A stretch of 32,837 nucleotides of DNA from Dictyobacter arantiisoli (GTDB taxonomy: Bacteria; Chloroflexota; Ktedonobacteria; Ktedonobacterales; Ktedonobacteraceae). The notes beneath the pieces are model-generated. The model was not told the origin of the DNA. It saw nothing but the letters and a program-made list of their open reading frames with translations, and ran no database searches. The position numbers and the translations under genes were made by a program. This document shows, piece by piece, positions 7,193 to 14,628 of this stretch; the first letter of the stretch is position 1; each line of letters begins with the position of its first letter. The stretch covers positions 1 through 32,837 of the forward strand of contig NZ_BIXY01000085.1 of assembly GCF_008326305.1 (NCBI RefSeq), in the 5' to 3' direction.

Positions 7193-8494
7193 ATGAGACA
7201 GACTATCAACACATTGGTAAAGGCACGCCTCAAGGCAAATGGACCAGGAACAGCAATCGGTATCATACAGAGGGGTACATTGTTGCATAACCAGGGTTAT
7301 GGACTGGCTTCGCTGGAATGGAACGTTCCCGTTACACCAAATACTGTCTTCCGCATTGCTTCATTGACCAAACAATTTACGGCGATGGCGATCCTGATTT
7401 TGCAAATGCAAGGCAGGCTCAATATTGAGGATCACCTGTCGCTCCATCTTCCAGCATGCCCTTCCGCGTGGCAGGAGATACGCTTACGCCATCTCTTGAG
7501 CCATACGTCAGGACTGATCAATGTCTCTGAATTAGCCGAATTTCAGAACCGTGCCGCGCAACATCTCTCATTAGAAGAGGTTATCGCATTATTCAAACAT
7601 ATTCCCTTGCTCTTTGAGCCGGGCACAGATTTTTTCTATGGCAATTCCGGTTACCACCTGCTGGGATTAGTTATCGAGCAAGTGACCCAGATGCGCTATG
7701 AAGAATTTATACGCTATGCTATCCTGAAACCATTAGGCATGCAAAATTCCTACTTCCAATGCACCACACCAATCATTCCCAATCGTGCCAGTGGCTATAT
7801 TACGCAGGATGAAACGATTGTCCCGGCCCCCTATGTCAGCAATATCAGCACGCACTCCTCCGGCGCAATGGAATCTACACTCCATGATCTGGTGCTCTGG
7901 GAACGTGCTCTGCATAATCACACGCTGGTCGATGCAGAAACGCAGCGCCTGATGTTTACTCCCCTTCGCTTACCCGATGGGCGCTGTGTAGAATACGGTT
8001 TTGGCTGGTCCTTCTCAACCTATCGCGGGAAGTCCCTCACCTGCCACGGTGGCTGGGCAAATGGATATCGTACCCTCGTCGCCCGCTTTCTCGAAGATGA
8101 TCTTACCATCATCATCCTTAGCAATAGCAGGGAATTCTCAACGGAGCGTATCGCCCTGGAGCTGGCGGCACAGTATATTGATTTTGCGCCGATCACACGA
8201 CAAGAGCTTTCACGAGAAATCATCTCGCTCCAAAAGATCGTTGGACATTACGACATGCCGGGCTCGCATATCGAGGTATTTGAGCGCGAGGAACGCATCC
8301 TGCTACGCAAAGGTGTTAAAGAAATTACACTGCTTCCAGTTAGCGAGAACGTATTCGTCCCCGAGAGCGATCATGATGTCACCTATCACTTCTCTCAGGA
8401 ACGCAATGGGGCATTTCATTCACTGGTTATTACCTATCCTTTGCATTTTGCCGTCGCCAAACGCCAGAGCGCCAATATGATCGCTATCGATTAG
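7193..8494 (+). CDS. Serine hydrolase, class C beta-lactamase / PBP-like fold
   Basis: Protein of 433 residues in the beta-lactamase-related (AmpC/EstB/PBP-type) family. The active-site set is complete: SLTK with nucleophile Ser57 and Lys60, YGN at 149-151, and HGG at 285-287 in the KTG/HxG position. LLSHTSGL (101-108) is also typical. A C-terminal part of about 90 residues (343-433) follows the catalytic domain and looks like the small beta domain found in related esterases and peptidases. The ATG at 7193 is chosen because AAGGAG lies six bases upstream; an in-frame start at 7127 would add 22 residues with no ribosome site. No signal peptide or lipobox is seen, so the protein appears cytoplasmic, which argues for an esterase or D-amino-peptidase rather than a secreted beta-lactamase. 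The BlaI-like operator upstream is suggestive of beta-lactam-type control. Confidence 0.88.
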   Translation: MRQTINTLVKARLKANGPGTAIGIIQRGTLLHNQGYGLASLEWNVPVTPNTVFRIASLTKQFTAMAILILQMQGRLNIEDHLSLHLPACPSAWQEIRLRHLLSHTSGLINVSELAEFQNRAAQHLSLEEVIALFKHIPLLFEPGTDFFYGNSGYHLLGLVIEQVTQMRYEEFIRYAILKPLGMQNSYFQCTTPIIPNRASGYITQDETIVPAPYVSNISTHSSGAMESTLHDLVLWERALHNHTLVDAETQRLMFTPLRLPDGRCVEYGFGWSFSTYRGKSLTCHGGWANGYRTLVARFLEDDLTIIILSNSREFSTERIALELAAQYIDFAPITRQELSREIISLQKIVGHYDMPGSHIEVFEREERILLRKGVKEITLLPVSENVFVPESDHDVTYHFSQERNGAFHSLVITYPLHFAVAKRQSANMIAID

Positions 8495-8547
8495 TCAGAG
8501 CAGGCTACGTAGACAAAAGATACACATTTTGTGTCATTCCCACCAAT

Positions 8548-8587
8548 AAAAAAGTGGAGGAACAATGAATACTCATTCGTTCCTCCG
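8548..8587 (-). terminator. Rho-independent terminator of the actin-like operon
   Basis: GGAGGAAC (8556-8563) pairs with GTTCCTCC (8579-8586), and an inner AATG/CATT extends the stem with one bulge. On the - strand the hairpin is followed by six U (A run 8548-8553). It lies just past the proline-rich gene and also faces the hydrolase 3' end. Confidence 0.8.
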
Positions 8588-8654
8588 CTCCTCAGCAGGC
8601 TGATTGCGCTTCCCTGTTGGCTAACGTATGTGCATAGCAAAGAACAAGGAAACA

Positions 8655-9173
8655 CTATAAGAGTGACCAGTAATCAGCAGCATCATCTGCATTTTGATCA
8701 GCATTATTAGAGGTAGTTACAATAGTGTCACCATCCTTCATTAACGCACGCATACGTCCTGTGACTTGAGAAGGAGCAGGAGCATTATTGCTGCCATAAT
8801 TTGATGGCGACATTGATCTAACCGCTGGCTGAACAGGCTGAACGGGTCGCGGAGCTGGCGCCTCATATGTCGATGTTGGCGTTGGCATTTGAACCGGTGT
8901 AACCACTGGATGGACGGGCGACGGCGATGAGTTTGCTGTAGGCTGGACGACCGGCTCGCTTTTTGATACGACGGCTGGTACCTGAATGACCGGCTGCACA
9001 ATTCCCCGGTTCATCATGTCATAATATTCAGTCAGGCGCAGCGCAATCAACTGCCCTGGATTGTCAATCATATGGTGTTTAACGGCATCCTGCCTCAATG
9101 CCTCTAATGCTTCAGAGTCCTTCAACAGACCAACTGTAAAATGCAAAAATTTTTCTGATGAAGATTGTGTCAT
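8655..9173 (-). CDS. Small proline-rich protein paired with the actin-like gene
   Basis: Not a family I recognise. The 172-residue protein has a folded-looking N-terminal part (about 1-60) that is mainly helical (LKDSEALEALRQDAVKHH, then QLIALRLTEYYDMM). A low-complexity linker of about 85 residues rich in Pro, Val, Ser and Gln follows, then a segment GRMRALMKDGDTIVTT and an acidic tail ending DDAADYWSLL. Downstream of the actin-like ATPase by 35 bases on the same strand, it is in the position of ParR-type adaptor genes in parMRC plasmids. The short helical domain plus a disordered tail would suit an adaptor, but no ribbon-helix-helix sequence is evident. The ATG at 9173 is preferred over TTG 9191 because AGGGGAG sits six bases before it. 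Confidence 0.75.
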   Translation of the reverse strand: MTQSSSEKFLHFTVGLLKDSEALEALRQDAVKHHMIDNPGQLIALRLTEYYDMMNRGIVQPVIQVPAVVSKSEPVVQPTANSSPSPVHPVVTPVQMPTPTSTYEAPAPRPVQPVQPAVRSMSPSNYGSNNAPAPSQVTGRMRALMKDGDTIVTTSNNADQNADDAADYWSLL

Positions 9174-9208
9174 ATGATTCTCCCCTATCAATCAATCAGC
9201 CTTAAGTA

Positions 9209-10357
9209 TCAAAAAGTACGCATACTGGTAGAATTCCCAACACTACTGCCTGTATTGGTTCCACCACTTGTACTGCCAGTCTGAACTTTACGGATCAACA
9301 GACGACCGGCCAACGTACAATATCCGATACAATTGGCATGACTGGGATCGTCAGGGCGTGACAGGTGAGGAATACGCTTCTTTAAGAAGGAATAGAAATA
9401 ATAGACACCACCGCCAATATTGAGTACCGGTTTAAAGCTAGCGGCCACGGCATCACGATCACTTTGACGCCAGGCGGAAGCCACAAAGGATACAATTTCG
9501 CTACCCACCTGCGCCACAGCCTCATTGACCAGACGTTCAAGATCATAATGCCCAATGGTTTGGCCATAAGATGAAATTTCAGGATAGCGTGTAATTTCGC
9601 CTTGAGCCTGCGCTGCATGCGCATGCATGATCTCACGAGCCTCTAACAGAGACAATGGACGATCATATTTATTCTCAAAGGAATCCATCAGCATTTGTGT
9701 CGCTGTCTCAACGCCGACAGGCTTACCTTTACAATATTCAACAACCGGCACCTGACCGCGGGCGACATACAGATCCGTCGTACGACCGCCGATGTCAATA
9801 ACCGCGCTCTCAGTAAAGCCATTTGCTGAGCGATCATTATAGGCAATCAGTGCGCCAGCACCTTCCATCACAACCGTCGCAACCTCAACGACGACGCGCC
9901 GGGGAGTTTTTTCGTCGTTAAGCGTAAACAGGTAGGTGCCATCCAGAGATTCTTTAATCGCAGCACGCAGGGCGGCATTTTTGATATAGGTTTCAGCAGG
10001 CAAACCAGCCACGACATAAATACCAAATTCAGCATCTGGAATCAGAGTTGCTGCGATAGTCAACAAGCCACGCAAGCTAAATTTACTCGCATAGCGTTGA
10101 ATATCACCACGCCCATTATATACTTCGATTGACTGCTGCAAAGCAAGATCGCCAATCGCGTAGGCTGTCTCTTCATTCACAAATTGCATTACGTGCACAT
10201 TGGTTTGCTCAACATTGACACCCAGATTGCGGAGTGCCGTCGTATCAACCTTAGCAAACGCGGTAGGAATGCTTAGCGAGACGGTTTTGCCATTGATGAC
10301 CGTTACGCCACCAATTTCCGCATTCCCAAAGTCATGACCATATGGATACCATTTCAT
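9209..10357 (-). CDS. ParM/StbA-like actin-family ATPase
   Basis: Filament-forming ATPase of 382 residues of the bacterial actin-like (ParM/Alp) type. Phosphate-1 motif is DFGNAEIGG (from Asp9), phosphate-2 is DIGGRTTD (188-195), and the adenosine motif is NIGGG (313-317). Between them are IPTAFA and VAGLPAETY, typical of ALP-type ParM relatives. The last 25 residues are Gly/Ser/Thr-rich and probably disordered. Known relatives segregate plasmids or form cytoskeletal filaments. Here the gene sits among ordinary chromosomal genes beside a tRNA, with a proline-rich partner but no helicase or replication gene, so it may be a chromosomal cytoskeletal element or a relic of an integrated plasmid. 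A 14-bp palindrome lies 21 bases before the start and may be an autoregulatory site. Start ATG; AGAAGAGAG lies about 10 bases upstream. Confidence 0.88.
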   Translation of the reverse strand: MKWYPYGHDFGNAEIGGVTVINGKTVSLSIPTAFAKVDTTALRNLGVNVEQTNVHVMQFVNEETAYAIGDLALQQSIEVYNGRGDIQRYASKFSLRGLLTIAATLIPDAEFGIYVVAGLPAETYIKNAALRAAIKESLDGTYLFTLNDEKTPRRVVVEVATVVMEGAGALIAYNDRSANGFTESAVIDIGGRTTDLYVARGQVPVVEYCKGKPVGVETATQMLMDSFENKYDRPLSLLEAREIMHAHAAQAQGEITRYPEISSYGQTIGHYDLERLVNEAVAQVGSEIVSFVASAWRQSDRDAVAASFKPVLNIGGGVYYFYSFLKKRIPHLSRPDDPSHANCIGYCTLAGRLLIRKVQTGSTSGGTNTGSSVGNSTSMRTF

Positions 10358-10377
10358 TGATGTAAGCTCTCTTCTGC

Positions 10378-10391
10378 CATTTCTAGAAATG
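10378..10391. promoter_or_regulatory. Perfect 14-bp palindrome before the actin-like gene
   Basis: CATTTCTAGAAATG reads identically on both strands and lies 21-34 bases upstream of the actin-like start codon, within the probable 5' leader or promoter. The sequence beyond it is AT-rich. A homodimeric repressor site or partition site is plausible, but no repeated iterons accompany it. Confidence 0.4.
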
Positions 10392-10517
10392 AGAAAAAAA
10401 TATCACGCAAATCCAAAATCGTAAATATATATAATCAATTGTGTAACGAGATCTCCTTTATGGATAGCCTTTTATAGATTAATAGTACTAATGTCAGCGA
10501 AGCCAGAAGCAACCCAT

Positions 10518-10620
10518 CCACCTGAACAGGTGGGGCACAAGGCATGTACTTGCACTCCCACCATAGCGTCAAAGGAACAGCGATTCATCCCCGCCATGAA
10601 TGGACGGGGCTTTCTCGCTC
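10518..10620. mobile_element. IS200/IS605-like end remnant (possible guide-RNA scaffold relic)
   Basis: This stretch has no gene. It contains CCACCT-gaac-AGGTGG (10518-10533), an alternative long-range pairing GGTGGG (10529-10534) with CCCACC (10557-10562), and a hairpin CCCCGCCA-tgaa-TGGaCGGGG (10589-10609) followed by CTTTCTCGC. A GC-rich hairpin preceded by TTCATCCCCGCC and followed by GGGGCTTTCTCG resembles right ends of IS200/IS605 (TnpB-type) elements as I remember them. No transposase or TnpB is nearby, so it would be a solo end. A plain terminator-like hairpin is the alternative. Confidence 0.4.
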
Positions 10621-10653
10621 GCTTCCTGTAATCACATGGTACAAGTACTCAAC

Positions 10654-10694
10654 AGCAAAAAGCCAGCCTGACATGCATGTGTCAGGCTGGCTTT
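10654..10694 (-). terminator. Terminator of the tRNA gene
   Basis: A 15-bp perfect stem (10659-10673 with 10680-10694) with a six-base apex. On the - strand it is followed by five U (A run 10657-10661 overlapping the stem base). It begins 11 bases after the tRNA 3' end. Confidence 0.85.
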
Positions 10695-10704
10695 AAATGC
10701 TTAT

Positions 10705-10780
10705 TGGTGGGCCCAGCTGGATTCGAACCAGCGACCAATCAGTTATGAGCCGACTGCTCTAACCGCTGAGCTATAGGCCC
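10705..10780 (-). tRNA. tRNA with CAU anticodon (Ile2-lysidine type or elongator Met)
   Basis: All cloverleaf parts fold: acceptor GGGCCTA with TGGGCCC (one G-U), D stem GCTC/GAGC, anticodon loop CTCATAA giving CAU, T stem GCTGG/CCAGC with TTCGAAT, discriminator A and an encoded CCA. The body is close to bacterial tRNA-Ile2 (ileX, where C34 becomes lysidine), especially TTAGAGCAG and the GGTCGCTGGTTC stretch. Elongator Met cannot be excluded by eye, since it shares the anticodon loop. It is not initiator Met (no mismatch at position 1-72). Confidence 0.93.
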
Positions 10781-10791
10781 TTGCGGATAGC

Positions 10792-10820
10792 ATTGTACCA
10801 TAACTGATGGTGTTTGTGAA
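10792..10820 (-). promoter_or_regulatory. Sigma-70-type promoter of the tRNA gene
   Basis: On the - strand TTCACA (10820-10815), a 17-base spacer, then TACAAT (10797-10792), 11 bases before the first tRNA base. Spacing and position are ideal. Confidence 0.75.
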
Positions 10821-10915
10821 GGGGTTTACCATGAATTTTTCACTCTTCCATACATCTATTTCAGCTCTTAAGAGATAACAGCGTGCTATTTTGAACGGAA
10901 CTCGCTTTTTTTCGC

Positions 10916-10944
10916 GCACACTCATCCATAGCGTGTGCTATAAT
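10916..10944 (+). promoter_or_regulatory. Extended -10 promoter for the 2-oxoacid oxidoreductase genes
   Basis: TGCTATAAT (TG at 10936-10937, consensus TATAAT at 10939-10944). GCACAC (10916-10921) and GTGTGC (10933-10938) form a dyad across the spacer, so a repressor may bind here. There is no good -35. Transcription would start near 10951 and leave a leader of about 315 bases before 11267. Confidence 0.55.
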
Positions 10945-10950
10945 ATTATT

Positions 10951-11266
10951 AGTTAAGTGCTACTTTCAACCTTATAAGTTGATAGAAACGGACAGTTGGA
11001 TTGAGGATGTCTATGCTCAGTCAGCTAGAAATGGTTTCGGTATTATGCACTTGCAGATATATTCCGTTCACTACTGGCTGGCACGTGGAAGAAGAATACG
11101 ACATCACAGAGCATGTATCTCTCATATTCGCACGCAGAGATATTTAGATGTCACTATGTCTACAACCAAACAAACATCCCCATTCTTTAGCACAAACCAG
11201 ATTATTGTCTTCACCGCACTGTGCTCAGTTGTGTAGCGCGGTCAACGTGTTTCCAGGGGGCATTCG
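10951..11266 (+). other. Long untranslated leader before the oxidoreductase
   Basis: No supported gene lies in this stretch. An 85-codon frame opens at TTG 10979 and ends at 11236, but it lacks a ribosome site and a recognisable motif. Leader-type regulation is possible; I see no known riboswitch core and no terminator-like hairpin with a U-tract. Confidence 0.3.
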
Positions 11267-13072
11267 ATGATGAATGAGGTAACGATTCGGATCGGTGGTG
11301 AATCCGGCGAGGGGACCATCTCCGGTGGTGATATCCTTGCGCTGGCGTCCGCACGCTGGGGGTACCATGTCTATACCTTCAGGACGTTTCCAGCTGAGAT
11401 TCTCGGCGGCCCATGTATGTTTCAGGTCCGTATTAGCGATCATCCGGTGAAGTCGATGGGCGATTATGCCGATGTACTGATTTGCTTGAATCATGAGGCT
11501 TATGAGCGCAATATCGGTGACCTGCGTCACGGTGGTGTGCTGATCTATGATCCATCCGACTTTACTCCTGAAAGTAGTGATTGCGTCACGTATGCCATCC
11601 CTTTTAATGAGATCGCACGTAAAGAGATTCAGCTGTTCCAGACCAAAAATATGGTGATGCTTGGTGCCATTTGCGGCCTGTTTGGCCCTCCTATCGAGGC
11701 AATCATCCAGGTGGTACAATCCAAGCTCTCGCGCTCACGTAAGGCCAATGCAACACTGATGGAGAAAAACCTGCTGGCCCTGGATGTGGCAAAGCGCTAT
11801 GTGACAGAACAATTGACGAAACAAGATCCTTATCAGCTTGGTCCGGTAGAGAAGATGAGTCGTGTAGTGCTTAATGGCAATCAGGCAGTCGTGGCTGGCG
11901 CGCTGGCAGCCCAATGCCGTTTCTTCGCTGGCTACCCAATTACACCCGCCAGTGACATTATGGAGGGGATGGCAAAGGAGTTACCACTGATTGGTGGAAC
12001 GTTTCTGCAGGCGGAGGATGAGATTGCAGCGCTGGCATCAGTATTGGGCGCCTCCTATGGTGGTGTGCGGTCAATGACGGCAACATCTGGTCCTGGTTTC
12101 TCATTGATGACCGAGTTGATTGGCCTCAGTTCGATGTCTGAGCTGCCAGCAGTGATTGTGGATGCTCAACGCGCTGGTCCCAGCACAGGCATGCCGACAA
12201 AGATGGAACAGTCCGATTTGAGCTTCGCGTTAAATGCGGGACACGGTGATACTCCACGTATCGTGATCGCCCCTTCCAATGTGGCAAATTGCTATGAGTT
12301 GATTATCCAGGCCTTTGCTATGGCTGACCGCTATCAAATGCCCGTACTATTCCTGACGGATCAGTCACTCACGGCACGCGTGGAAAGTGTTGATAGCCAT
12401 ATCTTTACGATGCCTGAGATTCAGGAACGCGTGCAGTATTCATCCCAGTCCGAGCATGCCAGCAATGGTCATCAGCATGGGGATCAAACGAGCGCCAACG
12501 AGCAGTTGTTAGTGGGTGCCGGCGTCACAGGGACTCATGCGCGTCCCTATGCTCGCTATGCCTATACTGATACAGGCATTTCGCCGATTAGCATCCCTGG
12601 TACAGGCGCTCCAGCCTATGTGGCAACTGGACTGGAACACGATGAAATGGGACATCCCAATTATGAGCCAGAAGACCATACAGCCATGATGGAGAAACGT
12701 TTCCGCAAACTACAAACAGCTCAGGAAGAGCTACCACAACCTGAGCGTTATGGCACAACTGATGCTACCATTGGCATCATCGGCTGGGGTTCCACAGAAG
12801 GAACCATTCAGGAAGCGGTAGATCGTGCCTGTGCCAGAAGACTTAAGGTTGCAGCACTACATCTAAAAATCCTATCACCACTCCCCGATAAAGCCATTCA
12901 GGCCTTTATTCACTCAGTTGATAAGATTATCGTGCCCGAAAATAATTATTCAGGACAACTTGCTAATCTATTAGGCGCGAAATATGGTCTGCGAGCGATA
13001 CGTGTTAATAAATTTGGTGGAATTCCATTTACAGCAGGGGAAATCTTACAAGCAATCGAGGAGGTTTGCTAA
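11267..13072 (+). CDS. 2-oxoacid:ferredoxin oxidoreductase, fused gamma-alpha subunit
   Basis: Large subunit (601 residues) of a CoA-dependent 2-oxoacid:acceptor oxidoreductase, most like the KorA/OforA type that turns 2-oxoglutarate (or pyruvate) plus CoA into acyl-CoA, CO2 and reduced ferredoxin. Residues 1-190 are the gamma domain (GGESGEGTISGGD at 10-22; RTFPAEILGG). From about 197 the alpha domain has YPITPAS (223-229), the ATSGPGFSLM segment (272-281) and QRAGPSTGMPTKMEQSDL (301-318). PGTGAPAYVATGLEHDE follows, then the domain III transketolase-like end. A hydrophilic stretch around 388-420 (SSQSEHASNGHQHGD) is longer than I expect at this position. ATG follows AGGGGG. The beta gene starts two bases after its stop. 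There is no ferredoxin-like delta domain, so electrons must go to a separate ferredoxin. Confidence 0.93.
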   Translation: MMNEVTIRIGGESGEGTISGGDILALASARWGYHVYTFRTFPAEILGGPCMFQVRISDHPVKSMGDYADVLICLNHEAYERNIGDLRHGGVLIYDPSDFTPESSDCVTYAIPFNEIARKEIQLFQTKNMVMLGAICGLFGPPIEAIIQVVQSKLSRSRKANATLMEKNLLALDVAKRYVTEQLTKQDPYQLGPVEKMSRVVLNGNQAVVAGALAAQCRFFAGYPITPASDIMEGMAKELPLIGGTFLQAEDEIAALASVLGASYGGVRSMTATSGPGFSLMTELIGLSSMSELPAVIVDAQRAGPSTGMPTKMEQSDLSFALNAGHGDTPRIVIAPSNVANCYELIIQAFAMADRYQMPVLFLTDQSLTARVESVDSHIFTMPEIQERVQYSSQSEHASNGHQHGDQTSANEQLLVGAGVTGTHARPYARYAYTDTGISPISIPGTGAPAYVATGLEHDEMGHPNYEPEDHTAMMEKRFRKLQTAQEELPQPERYGTTDATIGIIGWGSTEGTIQEAVDRACARRLKVAALHLKILSPLPDKAIQAFIHSVDKIIVPENNYSGQLANLLGAKYGLRAIRVNKFGGIPFTAGEILQAIEEVC

Positions 13073-13074
13073 TC

Positions 13075-13920
13075 ATGACACAAACACTGATCAATCCAAC
13101 GCCCAAGGACTATAAAAGCGAGGTCAAGCCGACCTGGTGTCCAGGTTGCGGCGACTTCGGAGTGCTCAACGCAGCCTTCCGTGGTCTGGCTGAGCTGAAA
13201 CTGCCAACGGATCAGACAGTGGTGGTCTCAGGTATTGGCTGCTCCAGTCGCTTCCCACACTTTATGAAGACATTTGGTTTTCATAGTGTACATGGGCGTG
13301 CGCTACCAGTCGCTCAGGGATTAAAGATGGCACGTCCCGATCTTACGGTTCTTGCCGTGGGTGGTGATGGAGATTTCTTCAGCATCGGCGCGGGCCATTT
13401 AATCCATGCCGCGCTCCGCAATATAGATATCACTGTCGTAGTGATGGATAACGAGATCTATGGATTAACCAAGGGCCAGACTTCACCCACGTCACCTCAT
13501 GGACACGTCACGAAGTCTACACCTTATGGCCTGCTCGCGTCGCAGTTTAATCCTATTGCCACTGCACTCTCGCTAAATGTCAGCTTTGTGGCTCGTGGCT
13601 ACTCGGCCAAACCCAAAGATCTTGCTCTATTGATTAAACAAGGTGTTGAACACAAAGGTTTCTCCTTTATTCATGTGCTCAGTCCTTGCCCCACCTTCTA
13701 TCATACCTTCGATGCCTGGGATGCTGCGGTCACACCCATCTCTAGCACGCATGATATGCATAATAAGGCGGAGGCCATCACGCTGGCAATGGAAAAAGAG
13801 AAGCAATATACCGGCATCTTTTACCAGGAAGATCGCACGACAATGGACCAGGCAGCCCATCAAATCGTCCAGGAATCCCAGCCATTTGATGTCACAAACT
13901 ATATGAAACGCTATGTATAA
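13075..13920 (+). CDS. 2-oxoacid:ferredoxin oxidoreductase, beta subunit
   Basis: Thiamine-diphosphate and [4Fe-4S] subunit (281 residues) that pairs with the preceding gamma-alpha chain. TPP/Mg binding is shown by GGDGDFFSIG (96-105) and MDNEIYG (124-130). The four cluster cysteines expected of beta subunits are Cys22 and Cys25 in WCPGCGDFG, Cys56 in GIGCSS and Cys205 in LSPCPTF. The motif GQTSPTS (134-140) is also typical. The ATG at 13075 is chosen because GAGGAGG lies 10 bases upstream; a TTG at 13066 would abut that site. Together with the alpha gene it forms a compact two-gene operon like KorAB of actinobacteria. It works in an oxidative or reductive TCA step, with direction set by the ferredoxin pool. 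Confidence 0.94.
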   Translation: MTQTLINPTPKDYKSEVKPTWCPGCGDFGVLNAAFRGLAELKLPTDQTVVVSGIGCSSRFPHFMKTFGFHSVHGRALPVAQGLKMARPDLTVLAVGGDGDFFSIGAGHLIHAALRNIDITVVVMDNEIYGLTKGQTSPTSPHGHVTKSTPYGLLASQFNPIATALSLNVSFVARGYSAKPKDLALLIKQGVEHKGFSFIHVLSPCPTFYHTFDAWDAAVTPISSTHDMHNKAEAITLAMEKEKQYTGIFYQEDRTTMDQAAHQIVQESQPFDVTNYMKRYV

Positions 13921-13948
13921 ACGGCTACCCTTACGCTGAAGGCTCGAT

Positions 13949-13981
13949 AAAAAAGGGACTGGCATCGTGATACCAGTCCCT
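13949..13981. terminator. Hairpin between convergent genes
   Basis: AGGGACTGG (13954-13962) pairs with CCAGTCCCT (13973-13981), with ATC/GAT extending inside. On the - strand it is followed by six U (13949-13954), making it a good terminator for the zinc-ribbon gene; on the + strand only a weak T-rich tail follows, but it may also stop the oxidoreductase transcript. Confidence 0.75.
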
Positions 13982-14070
13982 GCTTGTTGTGTTATCAGCT
14001 CTTTATCATCTGAGTGAGCAATGCAAGAAGAGCTTACAGGAAGACGAGAAGAGACTTGTGCTCCTGACGT

Positions 14071-14301
14071 TTATTGGTGTTGTTGGCGCACATAAGTCGC
14101 TGCCGTTACAGTGGCACTGAGAGCGTTTGCAACCCCCTGAGTAAACTCTTCACCGCACGGCTGGCAGAACGTGCCACTTTCATTATGGTACAAACCACCA
14201 ATCGCGGTCAGTTGCCTTTCCGCAGGCTTACCACACCATTCACAATGGCTACCCTGAGGGGCAAAATCGACAGAAACAGGTCGCTGAAATTCATTGGACA
14301 T
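14071..14301 (-). CDS. Small zinc-ribbon protein
   Basis: Short protein of 76 residues with two CxxC knuckles (CEWC near 20-23 and CQPC near 47-50) separated by about 23 residues, a likely Zn ribbon. The tail (about 55-76) is Ala/Thr/Gln-rich and may be helical. Function unknown; such ribbons often serve as accessory or nucleic-acid-binding factors. The ATG at 14301 is preferred because GAGGAGG lies about six bases upstream; a TTG three bases earlier is less likely. It stands alone on the - strand with its own terminator. Confidence 0.7.
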   Translation of the reverse strand: MSNEFQRPVSVDFAPQGSHCEWCGKPAERQLTAIGGLYHNESGTFCQPCGEEFTQGVANALSATVTAATYVRQQHQ

Positions 14302-14628
14302 CAAGAGCCTCCTCTACTGCTGGTCGGTGTTACTGTTCGTATCCATCAAGCAAACAGTACACAACAAGAGGGACTTTCATATCGATGGAAGCAGGTAAAA
14401 TACCATAACGACCACGATATGGTTATCCACATGCGTCTTTGCCCATGAGCTTCATTGCTCGACGCTCAGCGCCCCCCGCTCAACATATTGAGGAGATCTG
14501 AGTATGAGATACTATACCACAAAATGGTATAAGATTCCAAATCATATTCGTCAGCACCACAATACTGATCAGTGACACTCACTCTATTATCGTATCGCGA
14601 ACAAATCGTTCTGCTGCTTTTCTTTGTC
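14302..14628. other. Intergenic region with a possible 23-codon frame
   Basis: ATG 14504 to TGA 14575 on the + strand encodes 23 residues (MRYYTTKWYKIPNHIRQHH and four more). GAGGAG lies eight bases before it, a good ribosome site. The same segment contains a dyad TATACCA (14513-14519) / TGGTATA (14525-14531), so it could equally be an operator. A second dyad ACCATA/TATGGT lies near 14402-14422. Nothing else is seen. Confidence 0.25.

Noticed and set aside
10979-11236. 85-codon TTG-initiated frame before the oxidoreductase genes
   Set aside because: No ribosome site, no motif, lies in the probable leader.
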